Source of the DNA: Mycolicibacterium tusciae JS617
GTDB lineage: Bacteria; Actinomycetota; Actinomycetes; Mycobacteriales; Mycobacteriaceae
Length of the DNA: 64,000 bases
Direction of reading: 5' to 3'
NCBI RefSeq assembly: GCF_000243415.2
Contig: NZ_KI912270.1
Span: 1,674,001 to 1,738,000, forward strand
A program made the translations under genes and the position numbers. Position 1 is the first letter of the stretch, and each line of letters starts with the position of its first letter. Below the pieces are notes generated by a model. The model was not told the origin of the DNA and did no database searches. It saw only the letters and a list, made by a program, of their open reading frames with translations. This document shows, in pieces, positions 30,375-41,227 of the stretch.

Positions 30375-30834
30375 TCGCGCTCCTCCATCTCGACTGCCTT
30401 CTTCATGGCTTCCCGGGCGCGGCTGCGATCACCGGCGTAGTCGTAGGCACGAGCCAGCCGATACCAGCGTCGCCAGTTGTCCGGATCGTTGTCCAGTTCG
30501 TCGCGCACTGTCGCGAAGAGCGCGTCGGCGGCGTCGCGCTCGATCCGCCCGGATGCCCTCCTCGGTAGCGAGCTGACGTCGAGTTCCATGCCCTCGTCTT
30601 TGACAATTCTGCCCAGCCGCTGGTGCGTGAGGCCGGCCCGCAACGTGGCGACCATGACCCAGATGCCGATCAGCGGCATGATCATCAACGCCAGACCGAG
30701 CCCGATCGCGGCGGGTTCGCCAGAGGTGATGAACGCCAACGCGATTCGGCCGAGCAGAAAGAAATAGAGAACCAGCGCGACGCACATGAAGCCGATCAGC
30801 AGCTGAATGCGCACCGATCGCGATTTCTCACTCA

Positions 30835-30835
<1 letters not shown>
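30371..30835 (-). CDS. Membrane protein with C-terminal TPR-like helix pair (Rv2772c-like)
   Basis: A 154-residue protein with two membrane helices (VRIQLLIGFMCVALVLYFFLLG and LGLALMIMPLIGIWVMVATL), then a cytoplasmic region ending in one TPR-like unit (NWRRWYRLARAYDYAGDRSRAREAMKKAVEMEE). It is coupled to dapB (TGATG) and to the flavodoxin gene (ATGA). Function unknown. Confidence 0.8.
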
Positions 30836-31578
<743 letters not shown>

Positions 31579-31611
31579 CTAGACGGTGACCCCGGGCCAC
31601 GCGGGCGCCTA

Positions 31612-32127
31612 CTAGAGCGGGGAGGCGCCGCGCAGATGCTCGAAGATCAACGACGTCTGGGTGCCTGCCACGTCGGCGTCGGCGTTGAGGTTTTCCACCA
31701 CGAACGACCGCAGGTCGTCGGTGTCGCGTGCGGCGACGTGCAGGATGAAATCCTCTGCACCGGCCAGGAAGTAGACGTCCATCACCTGGGGTTTGCGTCT
31801 GATCTGGTCGATGAAGCTGTGAATCTTGCCGCGGGCGTTGGACTGCAGGCTCACCGAGATCATGGCCTCCAGGGTCAGGCCGATGGCCGCCGGATCGATG
31901 TCAGCGTAGAAGCCCCGAATCACTCCGAGGTCCTGCAGCCGCTTCAGCCTGGCGTGACACGTCGACGGGGCGACGCCGACAGCATCTGCCAACGCGCTGT
32001 TGGAGATGCGGGCGTCGTGGTGCAGCGTGAGGAGGATTCGCCGATCTACCTGGTCGAGGTCGACGCGCTGAACATCCTTCGGCGAGCGTGACGGACGCAC
32101 CATCTCGATCGACGTTTCTTCGCTCAT
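31612..32127 (-). CDS. aldR: AldR, Lrp/AsnC-family regulator of ald
   Basis: A 171-residue Lrp/AsnC regulator (Rv2779c ortholog). HTH at about residues 22-75 (LDQVDRRILLTLHHDARISNSALADAVGVAPSTCHARLKRL), then the RAM ligand domain (EAMISVSLQSNARGKIHSF, GAEDFILHVAARDTDDLRSF). AldR represses or activates alanine dehydrogenase depending on alanine. Divergent from ald with 90 nt between. Confidence 0.93.
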   Translation of the reverse strand: MSEETSIEMVRPSRSPKDVQRVDLDQVDRRILLTLHHDARISNSALADAVGVAPSTCHARLKRLQDLGVIRGFYADIDPAAIGLTLEAMISVSLQSNARGKIHSFIDQIRRKPQVMDVYFLAGAEDFILHVAARDTDDLRSFVVENLNADADVAGTQTSLIFEHLRGASPL

Positions 32128-32170
32128 ATCCCGACTCTAACGAATCATCATCGGAGTTATTGCCATTCCA

Positions 32171-32204
32171 TCGAATGTTCTTCACACTTTAGGAGAAAAT
32201 TCGA
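32171..32204. promoter_or_regulatory. Candidate AldR operator upstream of ald
   Basis: Arms TCGAATGTTCTTC (32171-32183) and GGAGAAAATTCGA (32192-32204) match at 11 of 13 positions around an 8-nt spacer, just before the ald ribosome site. Placement between aldR and ald fits AldR binding; the binding itself is inferred. Confidence 0.5.
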
Positions 32205-32217
32205 CTAAGGAGCGATC

Positions 32218-33333
32218 ATGCGCGTCGGCATTCCGACCGAGATCAAGAACAACGAGTTCCGTGTTGCGATCACCCCCGCCGGTGTCGTCGAGCTGGTGCA
32301 TCGGGGCCACGAGGTGCTCATCCAGGCCGGTGCCGGTGAAGGCTCGTCGATCTCGGATGCCGACTTCAAGCGGGCCGGCGCGCTGATGATCACCAGCGCC
32401 GACGAGGTCTGGGAAGAAGCCGACCTTCTGCTCAAGGTCAAGGAGCCGATCGAGGCCGAGTACGCCCGCCTGCGTAAGGGCCAGACCCTGTTCACCTACC
32501 TGCACCTGGCCGCCTCCAAGCCGTGCACCGATGCGCTGATGGCGTCCGGAACGACGTCGATCGCCTATGAAACCGTCCAATTGGCTGACGGATCCCTTCC
32601 GCTGCTCGCCCCGATGAGTGAGGTCGCGGGCCGACTCGCGGCGCAGGTCGGCGCCTACCACCTGATGCGCACCCACGGCGGGCGCGGCGTCCTCATGGGC
32701 GGCGTCCCCGGCGTAGCGCCTGCCAACGTCGTGGTGATCGGTGGCGGAATGGCCGGCGACAACGCCGCCGCCGTCGCCAAGGGCATGGGCGCCCGCGTCA
32801 CCGTCTTCGACCTGAACATCAACACCCTGCGCAAGATCGACGCCGAGTACGGCGGCAGCATCGAGACCCGGTACTCGTCACGCCTCGATCTCGAGGACGC
32901 GGTCAAGGAAGCCGATCTGGTGATCGGCGCGGTCCTGGTCCCCGGCGCCAAGGCGCCGAAACTCGTCACGAATTCGACCGTCGCGCACATGAAGTCCGGT
33001 GCGGTGCTCGTCGACATCGCGATCGATCAGGGCGGCTGCTTCGAGGATTCGCGGCCCACCACCCACGATGACCCCACCTTCGCGGTGCACGACACCTTGT
33101 TCTACTGCGTGGCCAACATGCCGGGCGCGGTGCCGAGCACGTCGACCTATGCGCTGACCAACGCCACGATGCCGTACGTGCTGAAGCTGGCCGACAAGGG
33201 TTGGCAGGCCGCCTGCCAGGCCGATCCAACGCTGGCGAAGGGTCTGTCGACGCACGAAGGCTCGCTGCTCTCCGAGCAGGTCGCCACCGATCTGGATCTG
33301 CCCTTCACCGATCCGGCCACCCTGCTGGCCTGA
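32218..33333 (+). CDS. ald: L-alanine dehydrogenase
   Basis: A 371-residue NAD-dependent enzyme interconverting alanine with pyruvate and ammonia (Rv2780). Landmarks: [19 protein letters not shown], the catalytic Lys in LLLKVKEPI, active His in YLHLAASK, and the NAD loop [22 protein letters not shown] site before ATG 32218. Its stop directly abuts that of the convergent YchJ-like gene. Confidence 0.97.
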   Translation: MRVGIPTEIKNNEFRVAITPAGVVELVHRGHEVLIQAGAGEGSSISDADFKRAGALMITSADEVWEEADLLLKVKEPIEAEYARLRKGQTLFTYLHLAASKPCTDALMASGTTSIAYETVQLADGSLPLLAPMSEVAGRLAAQVGAYHLMRTHGGRGVLMGGVPGVAPANVVVIGGGMAGDNAAAVAKGMGARVTVFDLNINTLRKIDAEYGGSIETRYSSRLDLEDAVKEADLVIGAVLVPGAKAPKLVTNSTVAHMKSGAVLVDIAIDQGGCFEDSRPTTHDDPTFAVHDTLFYCVANMPGAVPSTSTYALTNATMPYVLKLADKGWQAACQADPTLAKGLSTHEGSLLSEQVATDLDLPFTDPATLLA

Positions 33334-33747
33334 TCACCTGAACACCTCCCCGTCCACGTAAAACCACCGACGGGCTCTCACGGCGAAGCGGGACCGCTCA
33401 TGCATCGTTCCGTCGGCGACGGCAGGAGCAGATTGGCCTGCACGTCTGTGTACGTAATGGGCGCGGAATTCGACCTCGCCCGACTCGTCGCCGCTCAGCC
33501 CTTGGGCGGTGTCGACGATCTCAAGCCCGGTCCACGTCAATCCGGCCTCCGCTGTCGGCTCCAGTGGCCGTGTCCGCGGATGCCACGTCTGCCAGACGTA
33601 GTCGAGGTTGTCGACGGCATAGGCGCTGTAGCGCGCCCGCATCAGTTGTTCGGCGGTCTCGGCCTGGCGTTCACCGAGGTGCAGCGGCAGACAGCAGCGA
33701 CCGAACGGCTCGTCGGACCCACATGGACACGAAGCGGTTGGGCCCAT
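33334..33747 (-). CDS. YchJ/UPF0225 SEC-C motif protein
   Basis: A 137-residue protein with the SEC-C zinc motif at the N-terminus ([14 protein letters not shown]) and a YchJ-type NTF2-like core ([42 protein letters not shown]). Function unknown. ATG 33747 is chosen; a GTG 6 nt upstream is possible. Stop abuts ald. Confidence 0.85.
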   Translation of the reverse strand: MGPTASCPCGSDEPFGRCCLPLHLGERQAETAEQLMRARYSAYAVDNLDYVWQTWHPRTRPLEPTAEAGLTWTGLEIVDTAQGLSGDESGEVEFRAHYVHRRAGQSAPAVADGTMHERSRFAVRARRWFYVDGEVFR

Positions 33748-34198
33748 GCTCACAGTGTGCCAATGACCGCCGCGCACAGGGCGACCTGGTCGGTTTGCTG
33801 CTCAAACGCGAGCGATCCCGGAAAAACATAGGGAATCACCCGATTCCTCCCCGCCGATGAGTCCCTACTGTTGAATCGATCGCAGCCCGATCGCTGATAT
33901 GGGGAGTGGTTTGTCAAGTGGGCAGGGTGAAGCGGCGGCCGCAACCGTCGCTGCGGCCGCCGCTTCGTTGACCAGGTGAGCGTTCGTGGGTGCCGAGCGT
34001 GTCGTGTCGACGCGTGTCAGTCTGATATGCGCGGGTTGGTTACCGCAGGACGGGTCTTCGAGTCGGAGTGGATCGCAGGTCTAGTAATCGAGCGTGATCA
34101 GTTGCAGGGCAACATGATTGCTCATAGCGATTTCCGCGGGTCACTCCAAGACGCTTGCCGATCACCTCGATACGGACACCTGGACGATTCAGTTGTTC
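33748..34198. other. Intergenic stretch between YchJ gene and transposase
   Basis: About 450 bp without a gene I can support. It holds the 33929-33966 inverted repeat, one copy (33966-33976) of an 11-bp sequence seen again beyond the transposase, and a 78-codon frame of no known family. The right part probably belongs to the IS110 element's non-coding end. Confidence 0.6.
33929..33966. terminator. Perfect 14-bp hairpin downstream of transposase
   Basis: GAAGCGGCGGCCGC (33929-33942) pairs with GCGGCCGCCGCTTC (33953-33966) around a 10-nt loop. It could stop leftward transcription from the IS110 transposase before the YchJ gene. No U-tract, which is usual for mycobacteria. It could also be a recombination landmark, as it abuts the 11-bp repeat. 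Confidence 0.6.
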
Positions 34199-35405
34199 TC
34201 AGTCGTCCATGACGGCCAACGACCAGCACCAGCCGGCCAACTCGCGGGCGATGGCGGCATTGGCCACCACTGGACGCTTGCGGCGTTCGTTGAACCGCAG
34301 CCAGCGGGCGTGCAGTCGCCGGTTGGCGGCCTGCCCGCGAGCTCGCGCTGCCGGTGGGGCGGCATCCCAGCGACGCCGCATCACCTCACCGGGCCGATAC
34401 GACGGCCGGTGATGCCAAGCCGCCTCGATCAACAACCGGCGGGCGTGGCCGTTGCCGGTGCGGGTCAACCCGCCCTGGACCCTGTTGTCTCCCGAGGAGT
34501 ACTCGCATGGCACCAGCCCCAGATAGGCGCCGATCGAACGCCCGCTCAGCCGGTGCCAGTCGCCGATCTCGGTGGCCAACCCGAACGCCGTCAACGTCGA
34601 GACCCCGCGCAGACACCCCAGCCGCGTCACCACCGGGGTGAACGTGGAATCGGCGGCCATCGCGGTGATCGCCGCATCCAGGCGGCCCCGGCGAGCGGTG
34701 GTGGTCAACACCGTGTCGAAGGCGGTGTCATAGGCGATCGCCAGCGCGGGGTCGTCGAACCGCTGGCTCTGCAGCCACCGTTCGTGATTTCGTGACCAGG
34801 CCGTTCCGCCGTAGTAGACGATCCCTCGGCGCAGCAGCAGCTTCGAGAGCCGATGACGGGCGGCCATCAGGTCCTTGCGGCAGGCCTCCCGCGCCCGGAA
34901 CAGATCACGCGCAGATTCCTGCTCCACGCTGGGGATCTCGACTTCGACGATCTCGCCCAGATGCAACAACCGGGCCAGATGACGGGCATCGCGCTTATCG
35001 GTCTTGACCCGATCGCCGACCGGGCGCTGCAACTTCGACGGCGCGGCGACCGAACACCTGATCCCGGAGGCATTGATGCTGCGGGCCAACACGAAACCCG
35101 TCGGGCCCGCCTCATAGGTCGCAGCAACCGGCCCGGGCAGATCACCCAACCACGCCAGAATCTCCCCGTGATCCGGAGTCAACCGCCGCTCGAAGAGCTC
35201 CCCGGTCTCACCATCAAGACCGCATGCGACCACCGATCGTGCGTGCACATCCAAACCAACACTCGTACGCTGAACCTTCACTGGGGCCTCCCACATCTGT
35301 GGCTCTACCGGCCAGGACCACATTCCTGTCGGCAACCCACGTTCACATGTGAGCGGGGCCCCAGCCCCTCATACCGTCTAGCGGGTTAAACTGCCGCTGA
35401 CCAGG
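33969..35405 (-). mobile_element. IS110-family insertion sequence, ends not resolved
   Basis: Extent is tentative. The sequence CG(T/C)TGACCAGG occurs at 33966-33976 and 35395-35405 on either side of the transposase, about 1.43 kb apart, which fits an IS110-sized element. IS110 elements lack terminal inverted repeats and usually make no target duplication, so ends cannot be set from one copy. The non-coding DNA upstream of the transposase is where IS110 bridge RNAs lie. Confidence 0.4.
34199..35281 (-). CDS. IS110-family DEDD transposase
   Basis: A 360-residue recombinase. The N-terminal RuvC-like domain shows GLDVHARSVVACGLD, YEAGPTGF and VKTDKRDARHLARLL (DEDD acids). The C-terminal Transposase_20 domain shows LGLVPCEYSSGDNRVQGGLT with the expected serine. 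It is full length with no frameshift. GTG 35281 is chosen because GGGAGG precedes it at the right distance; an ATG at 35296 is possible. It moves the element by bridge-RNA-guided recombination, by family knowledge. Confidence 0.93.
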   Translation of the reverse strand: MKVQRTSVGLDVHARSVVACGLDGETGELFERRLTPDHGEILAWLGDLPGPVAATYEAGPTGFVLARSINASGIRCSVAAPSKLQRPVGDRVKTDKRDARHLARLLHLGEIVEVEIPSVEQESARDLFRAREACRKDLMAARHRLSKLLLRRGIVYYGGTAWSRNHERWLQSQRFDDPALAIAYDTAFDTVLTTTARRGRLDAAITAMAADSTFTPVVTRLGCLRGVSTLTAFGLATEIGDWHRLSGRSIGAYLGLVPCEYSSGDNRVQGGLTRTGNGHARRLLIEAAWHHRPSYRPGEVMRRRWDAAPPAARARGQAANRRLHARWLRFNERRKRPVVANAAIARELAGWCWSLAVMDD

Positions 35406-35442
35406 CACACCTGACCGTGAGGGGGAGTCAGGTGTCCTGGTC
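35399..35442 (-). terminator. Strong hairpin after the beta-lactamase stop
   Basis: GACCAGGCACACCTGAC (35399-35415) pairs with GTCAGGTGTCCTGGTC (35427-35442), 16 bp with one bulged base and an 11-nt loop. It starts 10 nt after the bla stop on the minus strand, so termination is likely. It also lies within 165 nt upstream of the transposase, where it could be part of the IS110 left end or bridge RNA. Confidence 0.6.
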
Positions 35443-35451
35443 GACGGGTCT

Positions 35452-36378
35452 CTACCCGAGAAGCGTCGGCATCACCAGCGCCGTGATCTCTCCGATCAGC
35501 GGGCGCATGTTCTCCGCTTTCGGGTCATTTGCTTGCGATCGGGTCAAAATAGCGAGCACAACACGTTGGCCGTCGGGCCCGTATGCGATACCGACATCGT
35601 TGGTGCTGCCGTAGTCTCCGCTGCCGGTCTTGTCGGCGGTGGTCCAGCCCGGCGGAAGCCCGGCCCGCATGCTCGACGTCTGGTTGGCGCGCATCCAGTC
35701 CTCGAGCAGCCGGCGCCCGGCCGGTGCCAGGACGTCCCCGTCGAGCAACGCCCGATAACCCCCACCGAGCGCCTCGGGCGTGCTGGTGTCGCGGAGATCG
35801 CCGGGAATCGCCGCGTTCAACTCGGTCTCCCACCGATCCAGCCGCGACCGTTCGTCTCCGATGCTGCGCGCGAACGCGGTGATCGACTGCGGGCCGCCGA
35901 TCCTGTTCAGCAGGATGTTGGCGGCCGCGTTGTCACTCTGTTGCAACGCGGCCTGACATAGCTCGGCGAGCGTCATCTCACCGCCGGCGCGCGGTTCGGT
36001 GACGGGTGAATTCGGCAGGATCGAAGCCGGGTCGACGAACATCTTGTCGTCGAGCGATAGCTCGCGGTGCTGGGCCATCTGCAACACTCGCGCCGAGGCG
36101 TAGCCCTTGAAGGTCGAACACATGGCGAAGGGATCCTGCGCGCGGTGGGCAACGGTTTTGCCGGACACCAGGTTTGTCGCAAAGATGCCAATCAAGGCGT
36201 TGTGCTGTTGCTCCAGGCCCTGGATTGAAGCGTCCACCGACGACGACGGCGCCACCGGATCGGCCAACACAGGATTCTGTGAGGTTGCGGCGACTGCGGC
36301 GAGTGTCAATCCACCGAGTAGAACGTTCCGCCGGGACAGTGCCTGGATCTCGGCGCCGGAGCGCCTCCTTCGAGTCAT
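35452..36378 (-). CDS. bla: Class A beta-lactamase, Tat-exported
   Basis: A 308-residue serine beta-lactamase. Twin-arginine signal: [18 protein letters not shown] (residues 14-31). Active site: S88-T-F-K91, S148-D-N150, E184-T-E-L-N188 and K250-T-G252, so all catalytic groups are present. It hydrolyses penicillins and cephalosporins in the periplasm. It sits beside pepR/pnp, as blaS does in M. smegmatis, and is not placed like blaC of M. tuberculosis. GTG or ATG at 36378; 18 nt after the pepR stop. Confidence 0.94.
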   Translation of the reverse strand: MTRRRRSGAEIQALSRRNVLLGGLTLAAVAATSQNPVLADPVAPSSSVDASIQGLEQQHNALIGIFATNLVSGKTVAHRAQDPFAMCSTFKGYASARVLQMAQHRELSLDDKMFVDPASILPNSPVTEPRAGGEMTLAELCQAALQQSDNAAANILLNRIGGPQSITAFARSIGDERSRLDRWETELNAAIPGDLRDTSTPEALGGGYRALLDGDVLAPAGRRLLEDWMRANQTSSMRAGLPPGWTTADKTGSGDYGSTNDVGIAYGPDGQRVVLAILTRSQANDPKAENMRPLIGEITALVMPTLLG

Positions 36379-36396
36379 CGGTCCCAGAGTAAACGA

Positions 36397-37749
36397 TCAG
36401 CGAGTGATGGCCCGAAGCGGCTGTGGCAGCATCCTTTTCGAAGTTTGCGGACCGAGAACAGCGCCACCGTAGGGACGGGTCAGCAGTTTGCGCGCGACGG
36501 TGTTCACCTGATCGAGCGTCACCGCTTCGATCTTGGCGAGCGTGTCAGCGATGGTGCGGTGGGTGCCAAAGTTCAGCTCGCTGCGGCCGATCCGGTTCAT
36601 CCGGGAGCCGGAATCCTCGAGACCGAGCACCAGTCCGCCACGCAGTGAGCCTTTGGCGATCCGGTATTCGGTCTCCGTGATGCCATCGCGGGCCACGGCT
36701 TCGAGCACATCGACGGTCACCCTGGTGACTTCGTCGAAGCGCTCCGGTAGGCACGCGGCGTAAATCGACAGGGCGCCGCTGTCGGAGAAGGTGTCCACCG
36801 TCGAATAGACCGAGTACGCCAGCCCTCGTGTCTCCCGGATCTGTTGGAACAGGCGGGAACTCAGCCCCCCACCCAATGCGGTGTTGAGCACCGACAGCGC
36901 CCATCGGTGCTCCCAGTGCCTGCCCGGCGTCCGGACGCCGAGCGACAGATGGGTCTGCTCCGCATCCTTGGTGACGACCTGCAGTGTCGGGCGGCCCGCG
37001 ACACGGCCGGTGCCCTTGCGCGGGGGCACGGACTTGCGACCGCGAACCAGCCGAGGACCGAAGTGCTCGCGCACCAGCGCCATTACCTCGTCGTGGTCAA
37101 CATTTCCCGCAACCGCAACGACCATCCGCTCCGGTGTGTAGCGACGCATGTGGAACGAATGCAGTTGCGCCCGGGTCATCGCCGCGATCGACGCCGCGCT
37201 GCCGATCACCGGGCGCCCGACAGGATGGGCGCCGAACATCGCCGAAAGGAAGACGTCGCCGAGGGTGTCCTCGGGGTCGTCGTCGCGCATCGCGATCTCC
37301 TCGAGCACCACATCGCGCTCGATCTCGACATCGTCTGCGGCGCAACGCCCACGCAACACCACGTCGGCAACCAGGTCGACGGCCAGTTCGAGATCGGTGT
37401 CGAGCACGTGCGCGTAGTAGCACGTGTGCTCGCGGGCGGTGAACGCGTTCAGTTCACCGCCCACGGCGTCGACGGCCTGCGCGATCTCGACCGCCGAGCG
37501 CGTCGGCGTCGACTTGAACAGCAGGTGTTCCAGGAAGTGCGCGGCGCCGGCAACGCTGGGTCCCTCATCGCGGGAACCGACGTCGACCCACACCCCGACC
37601 GATGCCGAATGCACCGATGGGATGTACTCGGTGACCACGCGCAGGCCACCGGGCAACACGGTGCGACGCACCTTGGAAGGATCCCGCGTGGGTGATTCCG
37701 TTTTGCCTGCGCCGCGGCGCAAACCTCTAACTGGTGGCTGCTGCGGCAT
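36397..37749 (-). CDS. pepR: M16 zinc peptidase PepR
   Basis: A 450-residue M16B peptidase (Rv2782c). Inverted zinc motif HFLEH near residue 75 and the second glutamate in the following helix; C-terminal half is the usual degenerate partner domain ([18 protein letters not shown]). Length fits. ATG 37749 lies 23 nt inside the 3' end of pnp, so the two are coupled. Alternative internal starts would trim the Pro/Arg-rich leader. Confidence 0.9.
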   Translation of the reverse strand: MPQQPPVRGLRRGAGKTESPTRDPSKVRRTVLPGGLRVVTEYIPSVHSASVGVWVDVGSRDEGPSVAGAAHFLEHLLFKSTPTRSAVEIAQAVDAVGGELNAFTAREHTCYYAHVLDTDLELAVDLVADVVLRGRCAADDVEIERDVVLEEIAMRDDDPEDTLGDVFLSAMFGAHPVGRPVIGSAASIAAMTRAQLHSFHMRRYTPERMVVAVAGNVDHDEVMALVREHFGPRLVRGRKSVPPRKGTGRVAGRPTLQVVTKDAEQTHLSLGVRTPGRHWEHRWALSVLNTALGGGLSSRLFQQIRETRGLAYSVYSTVDTFSDSGALSIYAACLPERFDEVTRVTVDVLEAVARDGITETEYRIAKGSLRGGLVLGLEDSGSRMNRIGRSELNFGTHRTIADTLAKIEAVTLDQVNTVARKLLTRPYGGAVLGPQTSKRMLPQPLRAITR

Positions 37750-39997
37750 CTGCCGGTGCAGACTCCGAGGGTGATTCCGCCGCTTCGTCTTCGGCGACGA
37801 GGACCAGCGAGATCTTTCCGCGGTTGTCGATGTCGGCGATCTCCACGCGCAGCTTGTCGCCGACCTTGACCACGTCCTCCACCTTGGCGATCCGCTTGCC
37901 GCGGCCCAACTTGGAGATGTGCACCAACCCGTCCCGACCAGGCAGCAACGACACAAAGGCGCCGAAATCGGTTGTCTTGACCACGGTTCCGAGGAACCGC
38001 TCGCCGATCTTGGGCAGCTGCGGATTGGCGATCGCGTTGATCTTGTCGATCGCAGCCTGGGCCGCTTCACCATTGGAAGCGCCGACGAACACGGTGCCGT
38101 CATCCTCGATCGAGATCGATGCACCGGTCTCCTCGGTGATCGAGTTGATCATCTTGCCCTTGGGCCCGATGACCTCGCCGATCTTGTCGATCGGCACCTT
38201 GATCGTGGTGATGCGCGGTGCGTACGGGCTCATCTCATCGGGCTCGTCGATGGCCTCCGCCATCACTTCAAGGATGGTGATGCGTGCGTCCTTGGCCTGG
38301 GACAGCGCGCCTGCCAGGACCTGGGAGGGAATCCCGTCCAGTTTGGTGTCGAGCTGCAGCGCGGTGACGAACTCCTTGGTGCCAGCGCACTTGAAGTCCA
38401 TGTCGCCGAAGGCATCCTCGGCGCCGAGGATGTCGGTCAGAGTGACGAAGCGGCGCTCGGTCTTGCCGTCCACCTCGACATCGTCAGACACCAGACCCAT
38501 GGCGATACCCGCGACCGGAGCCTTCAGCGGCACACCGGCGTTCAGCAGCGACAGGGTCGACGCACACACCGAACCCATCGACGTGGAGCCGTTGGAGCTC
38601 AGGGCCTCCGATACCTGACGGATCGCGTAGGGGAACTCCTCGACGCTCGGCAGCACGGGCATCAGGGCCCGCTCTGCCAGCGCGCCGTGGCCGATCTCGC
38701 GACGCTTGGGCGAACCGACGCGGCCGGTCTCACCGGTCGAGTACGGCGGGAAGTTGTAGTGGTGCATGTAGCGCTTGCTGGTCTCGGGTCCCAGCGAGTC
38801 GATCTGCTGGGCCATCTTGACCATGTCCAGGGTGGTGACACCCATGATCTGGGTCTCACCACGCTCGAACAGCGCACTGCCGTGCGCCCGCGGGACGACG
38901 GCCACCTCGGCAGACAACGCTCGGATATCGGTGACGCCGCGACCGTCGATACGGAAGTGATCGGTCAGGATGCGCTGGCGCACAAGCTTTTTAGTAAGCG
39001 ATCGGAACGCGGCGCCGATCTCCTTCTCGCGGCCGGCGTACTGCTCGGTCAACCGGTCCAGCACCTCGCCCTTGATCTCGTTGGTGCGATCGTCGCGCTC
39101 TTCCTTGCCCGCGATGGTCAACGCCTTCGACAGCTCGTCGGTGGCCACCGAGGACACCGCGAAGAACACGTCTTCCTGGTATTCCGGGAACACCGGGTAA
39201 TCGGCCGTCGGTTTGGCGGCCTTGGAGGCCAGCGCCTCCTGTGCGGTGCACAGCGCGGCGATGAACGGCTTAGCGGCCTCGAGACCCTCGGCAACGACGG
39301 CTTCGGTCGGCGCGCCTGCGCCGCCGGCGACCAGCTCGATGACCTTGTCGGTCGCCTCGGCCTCAACCATCATGATCGCCACGTCATCGGCGGTCTTACG
39401 GCCTGCGACCACCATGTCGAAGACCGCTCCTTCGAGCTGCTCGACGGTCGGGAACGCAACCCACTGGCCTCCCTTGTTTTCAGGAGTCGAGATCAGCGCG
39501 ACACGCACGCCGCCGACGGGGCCGGAGAACGGAATTCCGGAAATCTGGGTTGACGCCGACGCGGCGTTGATCGCCAGCACGTCGTACAGATCCTTGGGGT
39601 CCAGGCTCAGGATGGTGACCACGACCTGGATCTCGTTGCGCAGACCCGAGATGAAGGTAGGGCGCAGCGGCCGGTCGATCAGGCGGCAGGTCAGGATCGC
39701 GTCCGTCGACGGCCGGCCCTCACGGCGGAAGAACGAGCCGGGGATACGTCCGGCGGCGTACATCCGCTCCTCGACATCGATGGTCAAGGGGAAGAAGTCG
39801 AAATGGTCTTTGGGCTGCTTGCTGGCCGTGGTGGCCGACAGCAGCATGGTCTCGTCGTCGAGGTAGGCGACGACAGCGCCGGCGGCCTGCTTGGCCAGCT
39901 GGCCGGTCTCGAAGCGGATGGTGCGGGTGCCGAAGCTCCCGTTGTCGATCACGGCGGTGGATTCGTACACGCCGTCTTCAAGTTCAACTACAGACAT
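37727..39997 (-). CDS. pnp: Polynucleotide phosphorylase
   Basis: A 756-residue 3'-5' phosphorolytic exoribonuclease, also known as gpsI in mycobacteria. Two RNase PH domains (first with [24 protein letters not shown], second with [17 protein letters not shown]), then KH ([19 protein letters not shown]) and S1 ([24 protein letters not shown]) domains. All domains intact. It is followed by overlapping pepR. Confidence 0.97.
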   Translation of the reverse strand: MSVVELEDGVYESTAVIDNGSFGTRTIRFETGQLAKQAAGAVVAYLDDETMLLSATTASKQPKDHFDFFPLTIDVEERMYAAGRIPGSFFRREGRPSTDAILTCRLIDRPLRPTFISGLRNEIQVVVTILSLDPKDLYDVLAINAASASTQISGIPFSGPVGGVRVALISTPENKGGQWVAFPTVEQLEGAVFDMVVAGRKTADDVAIMMVEAEATDKVIELVAGGAGAPTEAVVAEGLEAAKPFIAALCTAQEALASKAAKPTADYPVFPEYQEDVFFAVSSVATDELSKALTIAGKEERDDRTNEIKGEVLDRLTEQYAGREKEIGAAFRSLTKKLVRQRILTDHFRIDGRGVTDIRALSAEVAVVPRAHGSALFERGETQIMGVTTLDMVKMAQQIDSLGPETSKRYMHHYNFPPYSTGETGRVGSPKRREIGHGALAERALMPVLPSVEEFPYAIRQVSEALSSNGSTSMGSVCASTLSLLNAGVPLKAPVAGIAMGLVSDDVEVDGKTERRFVTLTDILGAEDAFGDMDFKCAGTKEFVTALQLDTKLDGIPSQVLAGALSQAKDARITILEVMAEAIDEPDEMSPYAPRITTIKVPIDKIGEVIGPKGKMINSITEETGASISIEDDGTVFVGASNGEAAQAAIDKINAIANPQLPKIGERFLGTVVKTTDFGAFVSLLPGRDGLVHISKLGRGKRIAKVEDVVKVGDKLRVEIADIDNRGKISLVLVAEDEAAESPSESAPADAAAATS

Positions 39998-40306
39998 AGG
40001 TGTCCGTATGGCCTCTCTGGATCACAGTCTTCACTGTTCAGCTGTTTTCGCGTTGTCACAGCGTGTGAACCACCGGCCTCGATTTGGCCACGGCCATCGA
40101 TCGAAGCTGTCGGGTATCAGACCCGGCAGCCACTACCGAAGACCGCGCGATCAGGCATGTCGTTGATCCAACACAGTCCGATGTGACACGCGGGAACGGC
40201 GCTCGCGGTACTGCGAAGGCCGCACCCAAAACATTCGAGCCGAAACCGGCTGTCGAACTCAGCCATCCTACATTGCAGCAGGTACGGCACCGAAACCGCC
40301 AGACCC
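39998..40306. other. pnp leader/intergenic region
   Basis: 309 bp with no supported gene. It must hold the pnp promoter and leader and the end of the lppU transcript. One clear hairpin lies at 40106-40130; no riboswitch or RNA gene was recognised. Confidence 0.6.
40106..40130 (-). terminator. Hairpin between lppU and pnp
   Basis: GCTGTCGGGT (40106-40115) pairs with ACCCGGCAGC (40121-40130) with one G-T pair and a 5-nt loop. Either a terminator for the rpsO/lppU transcript or a pnp leader structure of the kind used for autoregulation in other bacteria. Confidence 0.45.
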
Positions 40307-40807
40307 TCAGGTCACATCCTCCACGCACACGGTGAAGTTGCGCTCGTCGTAGGGGTAGCCGACACCGCTGGCACACTGGTCGACGTTGGCCACACCCTCC
40401 AGGATCTGGGTGGCGCGTTGACGGTTGGGCACCGAGGTGTCGTTGCAGTCTGCCCGCAGTGGATCCTTGTCGTTGTTCGGGTCGATGCTCATGCAGTCCC
40501 CGACCACCCAGTCGATATCCATGCAGATCGTGGTGCTGGTGTCGGAGAACGTACCGCGCATCGAGTAATACGAGTCGACGTCCGCCGGGCACTGTTCACT
40601 GGTCTCGGTGCCGTTAAAGCTGGCCACCACCTTGAAATTGGCCTCGGGGCTACCGCAGTCGACCCTAGTCACTTCGGGCCGCTCCGGGGTGCCGCCGGTC
40701 TTCAGGCAGTCCCCCACGGCCAGATCCGCGGCCGAGGAGGACGAACAGCCGGCCAAACTTCCGATCGCAATGATCGCCCCCACGCCGGCCGCGGGCAGGC
40801 TATGCAC
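40307..40807 (-). CDS. lppU: LppU-like lipoprotein
   Basis: A 166-residue secreted lipoprotein (Rv2784c ortholog by position). N-terminal signal MHSLPAAGVGAIIAIGSLAG with lipobox LAGC, so it is acylated on Cys21. The mature part has six or more cysteines, probably disulfide-bonded (GDCLKTGG, VDCGSP, TICMDIDWVVGDCMS). GTG start at 40807, 10 nt after the rpsO stop. Confidence 0.83.
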   Translation of the reverse strand: MHSLPAAGVGAIIAIGSLAGCSSSSAADLAVGDCLKTGGTPERPEVTRVDCGSPEANFKVVASFNGTETSEQCPADVDSYYSMRGTFSDTSTTICMDIDWVVGDCMSIDPNNDKDPLRADCNDTSVPNRQRATQILEGVANVDQCASGVGYPYDERNFTVCVEDVT

Positions 40808-40817
40808 CTAAGTGGTG

Positions 40818-41087
40818 TCAGCGACGCAGCCCGAGGCGCTCGATCAACGAGCGGTAGCGCGCCACGTCGACCTGCGCGATGTACTTGAGCAGGCGGCGCC
40901 TGCGACCGACCAGCAGCAGCAGACCACGTCGTGAGTGGTGGTCATGCTTGTGCATCTTCAGATGCTCGGTGAGGTCGGAGATCCGCTTGGTCAGCATCGC
41001 GACCTGGGCCTCCGGCGAGCCGGTGTCAGTGTCATGCAGGCCGTACTCGCCCAGAATGGTCTTCTTTTGTTCGGCAGTGAGCGCCAC
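40818..41087 (-). CDS. rpsO: 30S ribosomal protein S15
   Basis: An 89-residue S15: [30 protein letters not shown], then [24 protein letters not shown]. It binds the central domain of 16S rRNA early in 30S assembly. Exact normal length. lppU lies between it and pnp, unlike E. coli where rpsO-pnp are adjacent. Confidence 0.98.
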   Translation of the reverse strand: MALTAEQKKTILGEYGLHDTDTGSPEAQVAMLTKRISDLTEHLKMHKHDHHSRRGLLLLVGRRRRLLKYIAQVDVARYRSLIERLGLRR

Positions 41088-41227
41088 GAAATTACTCCAT
41101 CAAATCGGTCCGCGAACATAGGTAACAAGAGGCCTTTCGGCCCCCTTGAAAGCGCAGCCACCGCGAACTGCAGCACGCGCTCGGTCGGCCAGAAGTCTAG
41201 CAGTAGCGCGCTGAGCTGCGAAATCGT

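Noticed and set aside
33976..34212. 78-codon open frame left of the transposase
   Set aside because: No family, poor start context, and probably in the non-coding IS end.
39998..40306. tRNA or riboswitch in the pnp leader
   Set aside because: No cloverleaf or known riboswitch core; only one short hairpin.
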